From positions 563,185 through 627,184 of the forward strand of contig JBBHKE010002052.1 in the NCBI GenBank assembly GCA_037447655.1: a stretch of DNA of 64,000 nt, in the 5' to 3' direction. Origin of the DNA: Zygnema cylindricum (lineage: Eukaryota; Streptophyta; Zygnematophyceae; Zygnematales; Zygnemataceae). Made by a program: the position numbers and the translations under genes. This document shows positions 43,775 to 54,183 of the stretch, in pieces. Positions within the stretch are counted from its first letter, which is position 1, and the number at the start of each line of letters is the position of its first letter. Below the pieces are notes generated by a model. The model searched no databases. It saw only the letters and a list, made by a program, of their open reading frames with translations, and was not told where the DNA came from.

Positions 43775-44455
43775 GGGTGCGTCTCTGTGTGCTTAACTAA
43801 GAGTTTTTTACTGTCGTTTTCCTGTAAAACTTAGAGCCGTACCGCGTAAGTTTCAACCGTACAAAAAAATAGAGAAAAAGAGAAGTACATTTTGCGTCAT
43901 CATCGAATTTAAGATGTACTACATGTTGTCGTCTTGTGTTTTTCGACCCACTTCGACGACAAAAAACGTCATCTTCAACCTTATGTTTAAAACACATGCG
44001 CGATGCGTTTTAAAATTAGGGATTTTCTATAAACAAATAGGAACATATATTCGCGCGTGCCGTATTTTTTGAAAATTTCAAACGATTTCAAGCGACGTGG
44101 AAGTGTACACGATTCGCTATGTTTTGTCCGTTTTTGTTTAATACAACAAAGAGAAGTACACAGTTTGTTTTGTTTTGTCCGTTTCCATCCGGTACGGTTT
44201 TTTTTTTGGCAGGGGTCTTAAGGTTCCGATGCCATTTCACATCGAGCCGACAATAGACGCAAAGGCAAAACGCATCTTCTTCAACCGTGAAACGGCACAG
44301 GCTGGAGGGCGGTAGGTCTACAATGTCACGAAAAGTCACGTGACGTCACAAGCAGTTACGAAAAATAACGTGCGTCATCACAGATTGTAGACGTTGACAG
44401 CCGTCACGGGCATTGTCAGCGTATACAATCGTCACACCCTTAGGTAACAATTTCG
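43775..44455. repeat. Dispersed repeat, diverged copy
   Basis: Shares the order of landmarks with copies at 2717 and 4292: TGTCGTTTTCCTGTAAAACTT, CCGTACC, CGACCCACTTCGACG and a final part rich in GTCAC / GACGTCAC. More diverged and without the CACCTCGCGAGGTG palindrome. Borders approximate. Confidence 0.45.
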
Positions 44456-44735
44456 GTGTTACACATAGGGACACTTGAAATCCGAGTCCGCCGGATCTGC
44501 GCTAAAAAACAAAATAAATTCTCTAAGTTTGAAGTACATAGAGACGCAACCTAAGTTCCGTTCCGTTTATCGCTGACTTGTGCGCCGTCAAACCGTACAC
44601 CTGTGTGCCAAAAGCAAGCATGTCTGACTGGACCCCGCATTCAGGATTGTACTGTACAGATATAATAACTCCGTACATCAGTTTAGTCAATCGAACAATT
44701 GAGAACAAAGTCAAATGTGAACATATTCCAAAATT

Positions 44736-45035
44736 TAGTGTTGGGTATCGGGTAATTTCATATCGCGATGATTCCGATATATCGATATATTGAATATCGA
44801 TCGAGCAGAATTCTCGATATATCGTACCGATACCAACATAAACCATCGCGATATATATCGCGATATATAGTATTTTATAAATTTAAGTATTTATATAATA
44901 TGTTGTTTTAGCGATAAAGACAAATTGTCTGATACGCGACGTACGACGTGATTTGCGTTCCGTGACTTAAAAGTAGACGCCGCAAAATGTAGCCGACAAA
45001 AAGTACAGTACTACTACTGTAATTCATATAGTTAC
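44736..45035. mobile_element. hAT-type MITE, truncated left part
   Basis: Starts TAGTGTTGGGTATCGGGTAA and follows 22867-23170 closely, then stops at the TTA (45036-45038) where the Harbinger element begins. The missing remainder does not resume after 53925, so the break is not a simple insertion. Confidence 0.7.
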
Positions 45036-45038
45036 TTA

Positions 45039-45172
45039 GGCCTGTTCTCCATTAGGCGGTCCCGGTAAACATGCGGATACGTCTATTTTTAGTGTTTACT
45101 GGCACGGCCTTCCATTATGTCGTACCAGTAGACATCGTTTCTCAATTAAGATTGGCGCCACGTAGGATAGAG
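45039..45172 (+). repeat. Harbinger left terminal region shared with the MITE derivative
   Basis: About 134 bases match the reverse complement of 61879-62012 at roughly 90 percent, including AAACATGCGGATACGTCTATT, GTTTACTGGCACG and GATTGGCGCCACGTAGG. The match fades just inside CGTAGG. This marks the sequence the transposase probably needs at this end. Confidence 0.82.
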
Positions 45173-45221
45173 TCTAGATTCTGAAAATCTGCAAAATATC
45201 TTCAACGGAAAGTCAGGAGGA

Positions 45222-45305
45222 AATATGTGTACCAGCGTATGAACTTAAAGTACAGAACGAAATATGTGTACCAGCGTATGTACTTAATGTATAGTACGCG
45301 TATAC
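45222..45305 (+). repeat. Tandem repeat in Harbinger 5' region, unit about 40 bp
   Basis: ATATGTGTACCAGCGTATG followed by a TACTTAA/GAACTTAA and GTACAG/GTATAG stretch occurs twice in a row, with a partial third unit (ATGTGTACC near 45319). It lies about 150 bases before the transposase ATG. Confidence 0.65.
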
Positions 45306-45451
45306 TCTAATGTACTATGTGTACCTTCATCAGGGTTTGTAAACCCTACCTTCCTTCACTGCCATGGCTTTCATTTGAACACCTGCCTCCAACGGAAAGC
45401 CTCTGCCGTATTAGGTGACATCTGTCACATTGTTGGCCTGTTCACTGCAAA

Positions 45452-46720
45452 ATGGAACTTATACTTCTCATATTAATCCTTCTTAATACGAACAATAGAA
45501 ACCAAACGGAAGAGGATTGTATTTTATTAATGATCATGATGTTTTTTATTCAAAAAAACATCATGCATGCTTCTGAAAACTTAGTAAATTTGGTCGAGAG
45601 TTTCGCAACATCAATGAACATTCTTGGACGACGGAGATTGCGTGGCCAATTCTACATTGTCCCTCGCAGTTTATTCTTTTCAATGATCCTTGTCGATACG
45701 TTTGAAAACGATAGGTATATGGAGCTGTTCCGTCTTCCACGACATCTCGTGAATTATTTGGTTGATGTATTAGGACATCGTATGGAAACAAACCCTGCTC
45801 CGTGTTTTATTGACATTCCCAATAGGAAGCTTGCTGTCAAACGACAAATAGAAATAGTCCTTTATCGTCTAGCCACAGGAAACACAGCTGTTTCAGTGGG
45901 AGAGCTCTTTGGCGTTAGTGGAATGACAGTTACTAGAAAACAAGCAATATTTTGCAGAGCAGTGTGGGACCTACTTACACCACGGCTGATAAAATGGCCG
46001 ACCGGAACGAGATTTCATCAACTTGTAGCCGCTTTCAAAAATTATAAATTTGAATTTCCAAACTGTTGTGGGGCTATCGATGCCACCCACATCAATATAG
46101 GGTTAGGGGTTGGTATGAGGGCGTCGGATTGGTACGATAGAGAAAAGAACTACAGTACGATATTACAGGCCGTGGTTGCACCCAACATTTATGTTCTAGA
46201 TGCATGTGTAGGGTGGGCGGGAAGTGTACATGACTCGAGGGTATTCAGAAATTTCGGCATAGGGAATGCTATATTGTTTGGGAGAGGACTGCAAGGGCCA
46301 TCTGTTGATGTAACTTCGGAAGAGGTGCCACCTTTTATTTTAGGGGATTCCGGATATCCTTTATGTAAACACCTAATCACACCGTATCCAGGATCGGACC
46401 TAGAAGAACCACAAAAGTCTTTCAACTACTTTCATAGTAGCAGGCGCATGTGTGTGGAGCGATTTTTTGGGGTACTAAAACGACAATGGCCAATCATAAG
46501 CAGGAAAATTGTGTTACCAGACATGGAACGGGTAGTGGACACAATTATAACGGTTTGTACACTACACAATTTGATGTTACACGAGGGAATACGTTACTTG
46601 GATGAAGATTCTCCGTGTACCACACCTCCAAATGAGGAGGAAAGGAATGTCGCGGATAGAGGTGCATATGACGACGAAGAAGGCAAAGCCCTACGCGACT
46701 TTTTAGCTGATGATTTTTAG
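45452..46720 (+). CDS. PIF/Harbinger DDE transposase, single exon
   Basis: Intact frame of 422 codons. The DDE superfamily nuclease domain (DDE_Tnp_4 type) is readable with all three catalytic residues: Asp210 in CCGAIDATH, Asp299 in FILGDSGYPL and Glu336 in RRMCVERFFGVLKRQW. VGWAGSVHDSRVFRNF (Asp261) and TVCTLHNLMLHEG are further family motifs. An HTH-like stretch (AVSVGELFGVSGMTVTRKQA, residues about 146-165) precedes them. Harbinger transposases cut and join the element ends and usually need a Myb-like partner, which here is the gene at 50720-51931. The first about 40 residues are not conserved in type, so a downstream Met (for example residue 38) may be the true start. Confidence 0.9.
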   Translation: MELILLILILLNTNNRNQTEEDCILLMIMMFFIQKNIMHASENLVNLVESFATSMNILGRRRLRGQFYIVPRSLFFSMILVDTFENDRYMELFRLPRHLVNYLVDVLGHRMETNPAPCFIDIPNRKLAVKRQIEIVLYRLATGNTAVSVGELFGVSGMTVTRKQAIFCRAVWDLLTPRLIKWPTGTRFHQLVAAFKNYKFEFPNCCGAIDATHINIGLGVGMRASDWYDREKNYSTILQAVVAPNIYVLDACVGWAGSVHDSRVFRNFGIGNAILFGRGLQGPSVDVTSEEVPPFILGDSGYPLCKHLITPYPGSDLEEPQKSFNYFHSSRRMCVERFFGVLKRQWPIISRKIVLPDMERVVDTIITVCTLHNLMLHEGIRYLDEDSPCTTPPNEEERNVADRGAYDDEEGKALRDFLADDF

Positions 46721-47640
46721 CTGATGATCTTTAAAAAAGGCATGGAGTGTTTTAGAATAATCTTTTTATTTTTGTTTAGTCAGGGAAAGACATTGATTTT
46801 CATTAAAATAGAGTCATTGTTGTGGTAAGGTTAGTGAAACCTACCAAGCAAAATAACAAAGGTTAGAGTTAAATGAATATCTTCAAAAGAGATATCTGTA
46901 CTGTTTTTTTTCATGAATGAAATTCCTGGTAATCATTGTGTCATGTGGATATTGTCTTCACTCTTGTAATGGGTTGCTTTACATCATATAATGCGATATT
47001 TCAGCTCTAAACTTTCCAAACTTTCCAGTGGTTAATAGTTAATTGGTTTGTATTACCTTATGTTGTTCTGTCGCCTGTTTTCAATTTGTTTACACAGGCT
47101 GGTTTCTCTTTTTCTTTCTCTCTCCTCCCTTCCTCCTCTTCCCTCCCATTTCTCTCTCTTCTTCTTCGAAAACTCTCGCATATTTTTTCCTTGTCCCGGT
47201 TTCTTTCCTTCTTGACTGCTTCCTTTTCTGTTTTTGTTCCCCCTTCTGTTCCTTGTTTTCATTATTTTGTTTCCTTTTTCTTATTTTGTTTCATTTTTCT
47301 GATTTTTTCGTGTCACTGTACCGTTATCCTTTCAATCTCTTTTGTATCCTTTCAATCTATTTTGTTTTTCATTGTTTTGTTGTTTCTATTTCTTTTTCCC
47401 TTTCTGCTTACGTTTCCGTTTTCCATTTCTGTTATTGTTATTGTTACCAAATCTGGTCCTTGCTTTCATTAATTTGTATCTTTTTTTTTCCGTTTGTTTC
47501 CGTCACATTTACCGTTATTCTTTCCGTTTCTCTTTTGGTTTTTTTTTCCATTGCTATTTTGTTTCTTTGTTTCAGATGTCGACATCTGGCGCTCCCACAG
47601 AAAACCCTAATAATGGAATTTCATTAACAAAGTAGATAAT
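46721..47640. other. Harbinger interior, pyrimidine-rich stretch
   Basis: Follows the transposase stop. From about 47095 to 47575 the + strand is almost wholly T and C in short TTTC/TCTC runs and ends in TTTGTTTCAG, like a very long pyrimidine tract before an acceptor. Frames of up to 194 codons here are artefacts of composition. An ATG with MSTSGAPTENPNNGISLTK follows the AG but stops after 19 codons. Confidence 0.5.
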
Positions 47641-48018
47641 ATGATTTCACAAGAACGCGATTCGCTGAGTTTGACTCGATCACCTCAAATGTCTCTTTAT
47701 GGAATTCCTCCATTGGCTCGTATACCACAAATTTCAAGTTCGATGGGAATTTTTTCTGCAACGGGGAATTTTTCTTCGATGGGAAATTTCTCTGTACCAA
47801 GAAATTTGGCTTTTGCTTTACCAAACAGCAGTTTGCTTCAAACAGGTTTGTACTTTTTTTGGTACTTTCTTTTGGATATATGGGAAAGATTTTATTTGAA
47901 AAGTCTGGCAGTCTTTTTTTTTGTTTTTTTTTATGGCGATGGTGTGAGTTTACCTTCTGTTTTCACTGACGTTAGTGTGGCACTGATTAAGAAGACAAAA
48001 AAAACTTCAAAGAGTTGA
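47641..48018 (+). other. Unrecognised ORF in the Harbinger element
   Basis: From ATG 47641 a Ser/Pro/Asn-rich stretch of about 68 residues (with SSMGIFSATGNFSSMGNFS, a short internal repeat) reaches a possible donor at CAAACAG|GTTTGT (47844). Beyond it the frame becomes hydrophobic and low in complexity. It could be the first exon of a captured gene joined to 48452-48551, but I found no proof. Function unknown. Confidence 0.3.
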
Positions 48019-48451
48019 AAATGGGGTCAATCCACACCAGTTTTGTTATTTTATTTTTTTCGGATTTTAAATGTGATGTAAAGTAAGGTTGTTAGCCTCG
48101 ATTTACTGTGAAATTTCACTACATTCATAAATACTGTAGATTAGTGTACAAAAAGTAATCCATTTTGGTTTTACAGAAGAATTATGGTTTTGTTTTGTTT
48201 TTTTTTGTTCTTTTTGTTTTGTTTATCAGTTCCATTCTCGTCCTTTTTTTCTATTCATTTCTCTCTCCCTCGCACGCTCTTAAACCCATTTATGTTTTTG
48301 TATCCTTCTCCACTACTAGTTCTTGTGTCATCTCTTACCTGCTCTCATTCTACTTCCATTTTCCACTGAACAAAAAAGTCGTATTCTTGCTGTGCTGGTT
48401 ATTGATCCGGCCAACAACAATCCTGAATTGGATGGATTTTGGGACTGGCAG

Positions 48452-48551
48452 GGGTGGAAGCATTGGGAGAGGATTTCCAGGGAATTTCAGGAGATGGCAA
48501 TTTATCCCACGCCTTTGTGAAGAGGCGCCAGTTTTAGCTGATCAATTTTCT
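48452..48551 (+). pseudogene. Captured exon of a GBA2-type glucosylceramidase
   Basis: Between a GACTGGCAG acceptor and a TCT|GTACGT donor, 100 bases read [16 protein letters not shown] and PVLADQFS in one frame. Non-lysosomal glucosylceramidases (GBA2, GH116 family) share G-S-I-G-R-G/S-F-x-G-E-F-x-R-W-Q and P-V-L-A-N-Q-F-S at this place in the N-terminal domain. No other GBA2 part was found in the element. A host gene exon therefore appears to have been captured. Identification is from memory of the family motif. Confidence 0.6.
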
Positions 48552-50719
48552 GTACGTTTTTAATTTGTGATGACCGAAAACTGTATGTACCATGTTTGAT
48601 ATATTTTTTGTTAATGCTATGGATGTGGCTGATGATGCTGATATCAAGCATTCAGTATGATCTAGGTGGACAATCAGCTATATTTTTTCTTATTTACTGA
48701 AGCATGAGCTCAGCCTCATCCATCTTGTGGATACCCATAAAAAATGAAGAGAGTAAATCTTAAGACCAGTACTATTTTCTCGCATTGTTTGAACTGTATG
48801 AGTGCGTGCCGGTTATCAGGCTATTTTGGACTGCCAGTTGCCATTGTCTTTTAGTGATGATGCTTTGACAGTAAAGTTTTATGGAGAGAGCCTGAATTGC
48901 CTGAGATAGTCCGGCTTGCTAGATAAGTTTGTTTGAAAACCTGATTTTTTTGTCAACATGGCTTGAAACTACAATGCAGGATTTTGGAAAATTCATTTCA
49001 TTGTATTCGCGTAGTCTACCTGAAAACCTCCCTAAAGAAATGCAGAGATTCCTGGATTTTTGCAGTTGAAATGAAGAAACACACCTGCTGCATAGTACAC
49101 TGCCCGTTGTTATTCGTTTTAATAACACTAATTTTGTCGCAACTTTTTTTCGTCAAACATCACAAAATGGGTGTTAATAACACTATTTAATGGAGTGGAC
49201 TGAAAACGGCCAAGTCTGCCTTCTCTAAATTAATATTATTGATACTTATTTCACTTTATTACAATTTATTCTGTTACGTTAATAGAGATGGGCAGGGTAG
49301 TTTGTCATGCTGAGGATTCGTCCACCTCATGACAGGTGACATCATGCCATTTCATGTGAGATCAGATCTTTGTGAACCGTGGTAAAAATAAGGTAAGAAT
49401 CTAGCTGATTTATCTAAATGTTTTATTATATTTCTATTACCTGTATTCACATGCATAACCTGTACGCATACTTGGTTTTTTAATAATAAACCTGTGGTAT
49501 GTAAAATTTTGGAGAGTATATTCCTTCAGTCCTCTTTTAAACTTTGTACCTTGAATTAATTATCGAAATTGTCGTTTTGTCTCTTGCAGTGGTGCTGAGG
49601 ACCGAGGACTTAACAACTCGAAACTTATCCTTCCGGGCTGTGTTGCTACAATGGCTGACTCTATTCCGCCAAATTAGTTGCTGTATTGATAGCTAATATT
49701 GGTTCGATGTACCTTAGTTTATGGAGCAAATTAATGCTCTTTCCGTGAATTATTTCGTAAAGAATAGGATAAGGTAGTCACCTTTATGATATTAGTGTTG
49801 ATGTTCACAACATGATAGCTCCAGAACGAGTGAACTTAATGATTCTGCTAGGTGTGGTGTTGAAGAGGTCAAAAAGAATGAAGATGATGAGGGGGAGAAA
49901 GTGCCGCAATGTACAGTGATACTAGAATTATAAATAAAATTCAGAATTTTTTAAATTTACAATGTTGTATAAATAAAATCCGGTACTAAGTTAATGGTAC
50001 CATATAAATAAAATAAATACAGTATGGAATACGTATTCAATAACGTATACATTAAATTGAATACGACATAGTATACATTTAAAATGCGTATATATAAAAT
50101 ATAATATTGTATATGTTTACAATGGCATATAACAATTTTATGATACTTATTGAAATAAATTTAAAAATGTAATGCATAACCGTAAATGTAAAACAAAGTT
50201 TTTGGACAATTATAAAACAATTAGGTATAAATGTAATACACTATTGTATAAATAATAGATAATACATAAATGAAAACTAAATCCAAAAACATAAAACATC
50301 AACGATTCATAAAAAAATACAAACATCTTCATAATTAAGTAACATTAGAAGTAAAACAAATAGGCTTCCGTTTTTCATGTTTTTGCTATTTTTTTCTACC
50401 AGCTTGTAGCATAAGTAAAAAATGTGTCTGTAAACCTATAAATTGAATTTATTCCAAAAAACACCGAAAACAAACAATCTAATTCTACAACAAAAAAGGA
50501 AATCTAATCAATTACTAGGAAGAGGTTTCGCCTCGTGCGCTCCTTCCTGTTCATTCAAACAAGAGAAATAACAATCAACAAGAGAAAGAAAAAAAAGAAG
50601 AGAGAACAATCAACAGAATTTAAAAAAAATAAAAAATCAATAGAAACAGAAAATCAACGAACACTTAACACCACCTATAGAAATAATGCAACAGATTTTT
50701 CCCTCATACCTTACTATTT
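48552..50719. other. Harbinger interior, no gene recognised
   Basis: AT-rich, with short frames only. A possible acceptor CTCTTGCAG near 49590 is followed by an open frame GAEDRGLNNSKLILPGCV that stops after about 28 codons, perhaps another captured fragment. 49930-50330 is very AT-rich with ATAAATAAAAT and GTATAC repeats. Confidence 0.4.
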
Positions 50720-51931
50720 TCATGGCTGATGGGATGCGTTAATGTCATCACCACTCTTCCTTTCAGCGATCTTACATACGGCATTGATCAGACGACGTCT
50801 TTCTTTAGCTTCTTCTTGAAAACGACGTTCGTTCCTCTCCCAATTTGCCGTAAGCAATTCCCCAAATGTGACCATCGTCTCTTTCGTTTCTTTCACGGAC
50901 ATTTCATGTATTTCTTGTGCTATTTCTCGAAACCCAGTAAGATCCAATGATCGTGCTGCGTTTGCATCATAACCATTTCTCTTACGTTTCCCACTGGTGT
51001 TGTTGTAAATGTTCTCGGAGGTTGGTGAGTTAGTCGGCGTATCATTAAAAACAGTATTTTTGGATGCACTACCGTTTCCCTCAAACGTGGTAGACCCTCC
51101 CTGGCTAAGTGTAAACGTATCCCGGACGTGAGTGGGTGCTATGTTTTCATTTCCGCCTACACCATCATCTATCGATAAATAGAACCGTTCACCGCAATCA
51201 CCCGACAATTTTCTTTTGGTCCTTTCAAACATACCCATTGACCAGTAATCAATATTGCCACTAGGGATTTTGGATTGCCAGTCTTTAATTTTTTTATAGT
51301 CCTTCAAGAGATTCTCCCATTTTTGCCAGCATCTAATATAAGGTTTTCACACACTTTGTTGTTCCAATTGGAAGCTAATTCGTCTCCACTTTTCTTCCGC
51401 AGATCGATGTGTGGCCTGTAGGCCGTTCGTCTTTTCATGTTGCATTTCTTGAACTTTGATGGTAATCAATTTCAATGCCTCGCTCTCTGTCCATCGATTG
51501 TAGTTAGATGGAGGGCTTGCACCGATATCATCGAGGTCTTCCTCCTCATTTTTTGCTTGTTTGTTACCTGTCATTGGCTCACCCAAGACTTCTTCATTTT
51601 CTGCTTGTTTGTTACCCTTATTTGACTCACCCTTTTTTTTACCCCTTTTTCTAACTCCTTGGCTATCGCTTGCAGTGGATTGTTTTCTGGCAATACGTGG
51701 GTGTTTCGAATTTCCACCCTTATTCTGCGTGGTTTTTTTCCCATGACCACCTACAAGAATCATGCAAAAACACGTAGGTGTTAGCAACCATGAAAAATAT
51801 ATCAGGAAGACTATACGAAGAAGTTCGTAACAATAAGAGACGAAAATCAGAAGATGTATAGAAGAAGTACAGAAGGAGATGAATCGAAGGATATAATTAG
51901 AAGGAGAAGTATAGAAGGTTGAAAAAAACAA
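50720..51931 (-). pseudogene. Harbinger Myb/trihelix partner gene with one in-frame stop
   Basis: One continuous frame of 404 codons on the minus strand is divided by a single TGA at 51347-51349. The DNA-binding part lies across the stop: NYNRWTESEALKLITIKVQE before it and CWQKWENLLKDYKKIKDW with MGMFERTKRKL after it, as in Myb/SANT or trihelix proteins of plant PIF/Harbinger elements. A KKKG/QNKGG-rich basic stretch precedes, and the C-terminus has a coiled-coil-like EEAKERRRLINAVCKI. The coding start probably follows an intron acceptor (TTCTTGTAG near 51752), so residues upstream of GGHGKKTTQNKGG are doubtful. With the stop, the copy is probably inactive unless read through. Confidence 0.75.
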
Positions 51932-53434
51932 AAAGAATAAAAGGAATAGAAGAGAAGAAGAAGAAGAAAAGTCTTTAGTATCTACAGTTAGTGCCTATAA
52001 TTACGGTTCAGTTTTAGTGATACACATATAATTAATGCCTTCTATTACTAAAATAAACTGAACACAACATAAAAAACATAAAACATAAAAGAAAACACAA
52101 AAAAAAAATTAGACAACTTAGGAAAAACCTAAAAAAACACAATTACAGTTCAGTTTTATTAATACATATATAATTAATGCCTACTACTACTAACAATACC
52201 TGAAATCATTATACAAACATAAAAAAATAAGAGGAAAAATAACACCCTAAAGAACAACATAACCCTTCAACAAAAAATATAACTTAGGAAATACAAAAAA
52301 AAACAACACGAATATTGCTCAGTTTTACTAATATACATATAATGAAAGCTACCTAAGACTAAAAGAAAATGAACACAATAAATATAAAAAAAAAAACAAA
52401 ATAAACAAAACAAAACACCTTGAAAAGGAAAAAAAACATAGACTAAAAACAAAACTTACAAAATACTAATAAAACAACTCAATTACCATTCAGTTTTATT
52501 AATATACGTATAATTGATGCCTACTACAACTAAACAACACTGAAACAATCTAAAAGAAAAACATAAAAGAGAGAAGAAAACAACGCAATACAAAATACAG
52601 AAAATTGAAACAAAAAACTGAAACAAAAAACAGAACTTAGAAAATACAAAACATACAAATACAAAACAGACAAATGTTGCTCAGTTTTACTAATATACAT
52701 ATAATGAAAGCCAACAAATTCTAAAAGAAAATGATTATAATATCAAAAAAAAGAAAAAAAAGAAAACAAAACACCTTGAAAAGGAAAAAAAACATACCTA
52801 AGGCGAAAAACAAAATTTACAAAATACTAATAAAACAACTCAATTACAGTTTAACAACAGTAAAAACAACACCTGTTGCATTAGTGTCTTTATCGCTGAT
52901 GCCTCCTCCTTCAAGGATTATAGGATCCTCACTGCTGCGGCCATTTTCTTTTTCTTCGAGGTTGACATGATGTCGTTCATGTGTCTTGCGAACAGAGGGT
53001 GTTATGCTCACAGGAAAACGCGGTATTGAACAGGGTTAAATGCCTGGATAAAGCGAAAGTGGGTTAAAGCTGCAATCTGGGAAAGACATCCTAATAGAAA
53101 TAAAAAAGTATACAAAGAAGGTATTTTGAAAAGTTGAATCAATATACACCACATGCTTCTTTATGTAATATATTCCATCTTGGTTTCTTTATATAGTTTT
53201 ACAACTCTAATATTGGCAACCCTTACCTTATCTTCGGCTTTGTATATTTGAATCCATCAAAATGTTTGCCACGGATTTTGAATTTTGAACCTGGGAATGG
53301 AATGTTGAATACAAAAAGACGATTTTCAAATTTGAAAATGAAAATTTTAATACAGTGAAAGCGCGGCAAACTGTGTGGACAGTGGATACCAATTGAATGG
53401 TACTGTACTTTTGGTGGGCTGTTCGTTGGAACCT
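51932..53434. repeat. Harbinger interior with about 170-bp alternating repeats
   Basis: A motif CAGTTTTA(C/T)TAATA(T)ACATATAAT recurs at about 52010, 52148, 52318, 52490 and 52682. Two forms alternate: one continues TAATGCCTACTAC, the other GAAAGCTA/GAAAGCCAA. The spacing (about 140-190 bases) suggests a dimeric tandem array. From 52970 leftward, the minus strand reads ATGTCAACCTCG and then a Lys-rich stretch, which may be the first exon of the Myb gene. Confidence 0.6.
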
Positions 53435-53922
53435 TCAGCCAGCGTGGCCGAAAGCACATGGCGTGCACAACGTGTTCGGTTCTCATCGCCTGTTCGTATT
53501 GGCGATTTTTTTTACTTTTCACTTGTACATCGCGCACATCGTCCAGGGTGTACATCGCGCACATCGTCCAGTTTGAAGAGACTCTCTTCAAATTGGACAA
53601 TGTGCTCTTCAAGCTGGACGATGTGCTCTTCCAACTGGACGATGTGCGCGATCGTCCAGTTTGAAGAGACTCTCCTCGGCGAGGAGATTCTCTTCAAACT
53701 GGACGACGTGCACGATTGCTTTGCGAATCTAGAAAAGTTAAAAATTCAACGGTCGACACTTACGCCTATAATATTGGAGCCATCAAGTAAACATGTTCGT
53801 CATGTTTCGTCTGACAAAAAAAAAAAAATGTACGAATCTGTACGAAAGAAATGTACAAATCTGTACGAAAGCGTAGGGCGCCCAGTAAACAACCCCACTT
53901 TTCCTCTAATGGAAGTTCATCC
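53435..53922 (-). repeat. Harbinger right terminal region with subterminal hairpins
   Basis: This matches the reverse complement of 61308-61680 in the 705-bp derivative. It holds several direct and inverted copies of CTGGACGATGTGC and CGTCCAGTTTGAAGAGA, ending in a near-perfect hairpin at about 53655-53706 around CTCCTCGGCGAGGAG. These repeats are the likely binding sites of the transposase complex (inference). It ends CTAATGGAAGTTCATCC. Confidence 0.75.
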
Positions 53923-53925
53923 TTA

Positions 53926-54181
53926 ATGTTTCTTTTGCTGCCGAAAACATCTTTTCTCCGTACACGCTTGTCAATTTATGGATCTGACGGTTGCGATTGA
54001 AAGCCGAGATTCTCACCATTCGATTGGCGGTCTCCATGTGAAAATCGGATAAGTGTGCACAGAGAAAAGATGTTTTAAGTGGCGAAAAAGCGGTCTCCAT
54101 GTGAAAATCGGATAAGTGTGTATGGAGAAAAAATGTTTTAAGTGGCAAAAATTTTATAAACAGTAAAAGCGATTCACGGTG
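53926..54181. mobile_element. TA-MITE remnant, left end missing
   Basis: Corresponds to 60972-61174: GCCGAAAACATCTTTTCTCC near the start and CGATTCACGGTG before TA (54182-54183). A segment of about 62 bases (GCGGTCTCCATGTGAAAATC ... TGTTTTAAGTGGC) is duplicated in tandem. The left terminus is absent; the Harbinger TSD abuts it directly. Confidence 0.6.
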
Positions 54182-54183
54182 TA

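Larger units (their letters stand above)
45039..53922 (+). mobile_element. PIF/Harbinger element, 8.9 kb, with transposase and Myb partner
   Basis: Left end GGCCTGTTCTCCATTAG and right end CTAATGGAAGTTCATCC, flanked by TTA on both sides (45036-45038 and 53923-53925). The two ends are only partly alike (about 11 of 17 bases). A 705-bp derivative at 61308-62012 has both the same ends, in inverted order, with its own TAA target, which proves that these belong together. The element carries a DDE transposase (+), a Myb/trihelix gene (-), a captured exon, tandem repeats and subterminal hairpins. It was probably autonomous before the partner gene acquired a stop. Confidence 0.85.

Noticed and set aside
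47043-47627. Phe/Leu/Ser-rich frame of 194 codons.
   Set aside because: It is a translation of a pyrimidine-rich tract; composition alone explains it.
53223-53926. Frames of 129 and 183 codons on opposite strands.
   Set aside because: They lie on the Harbinger terminal hairpin repeats and share no features with known proteins.
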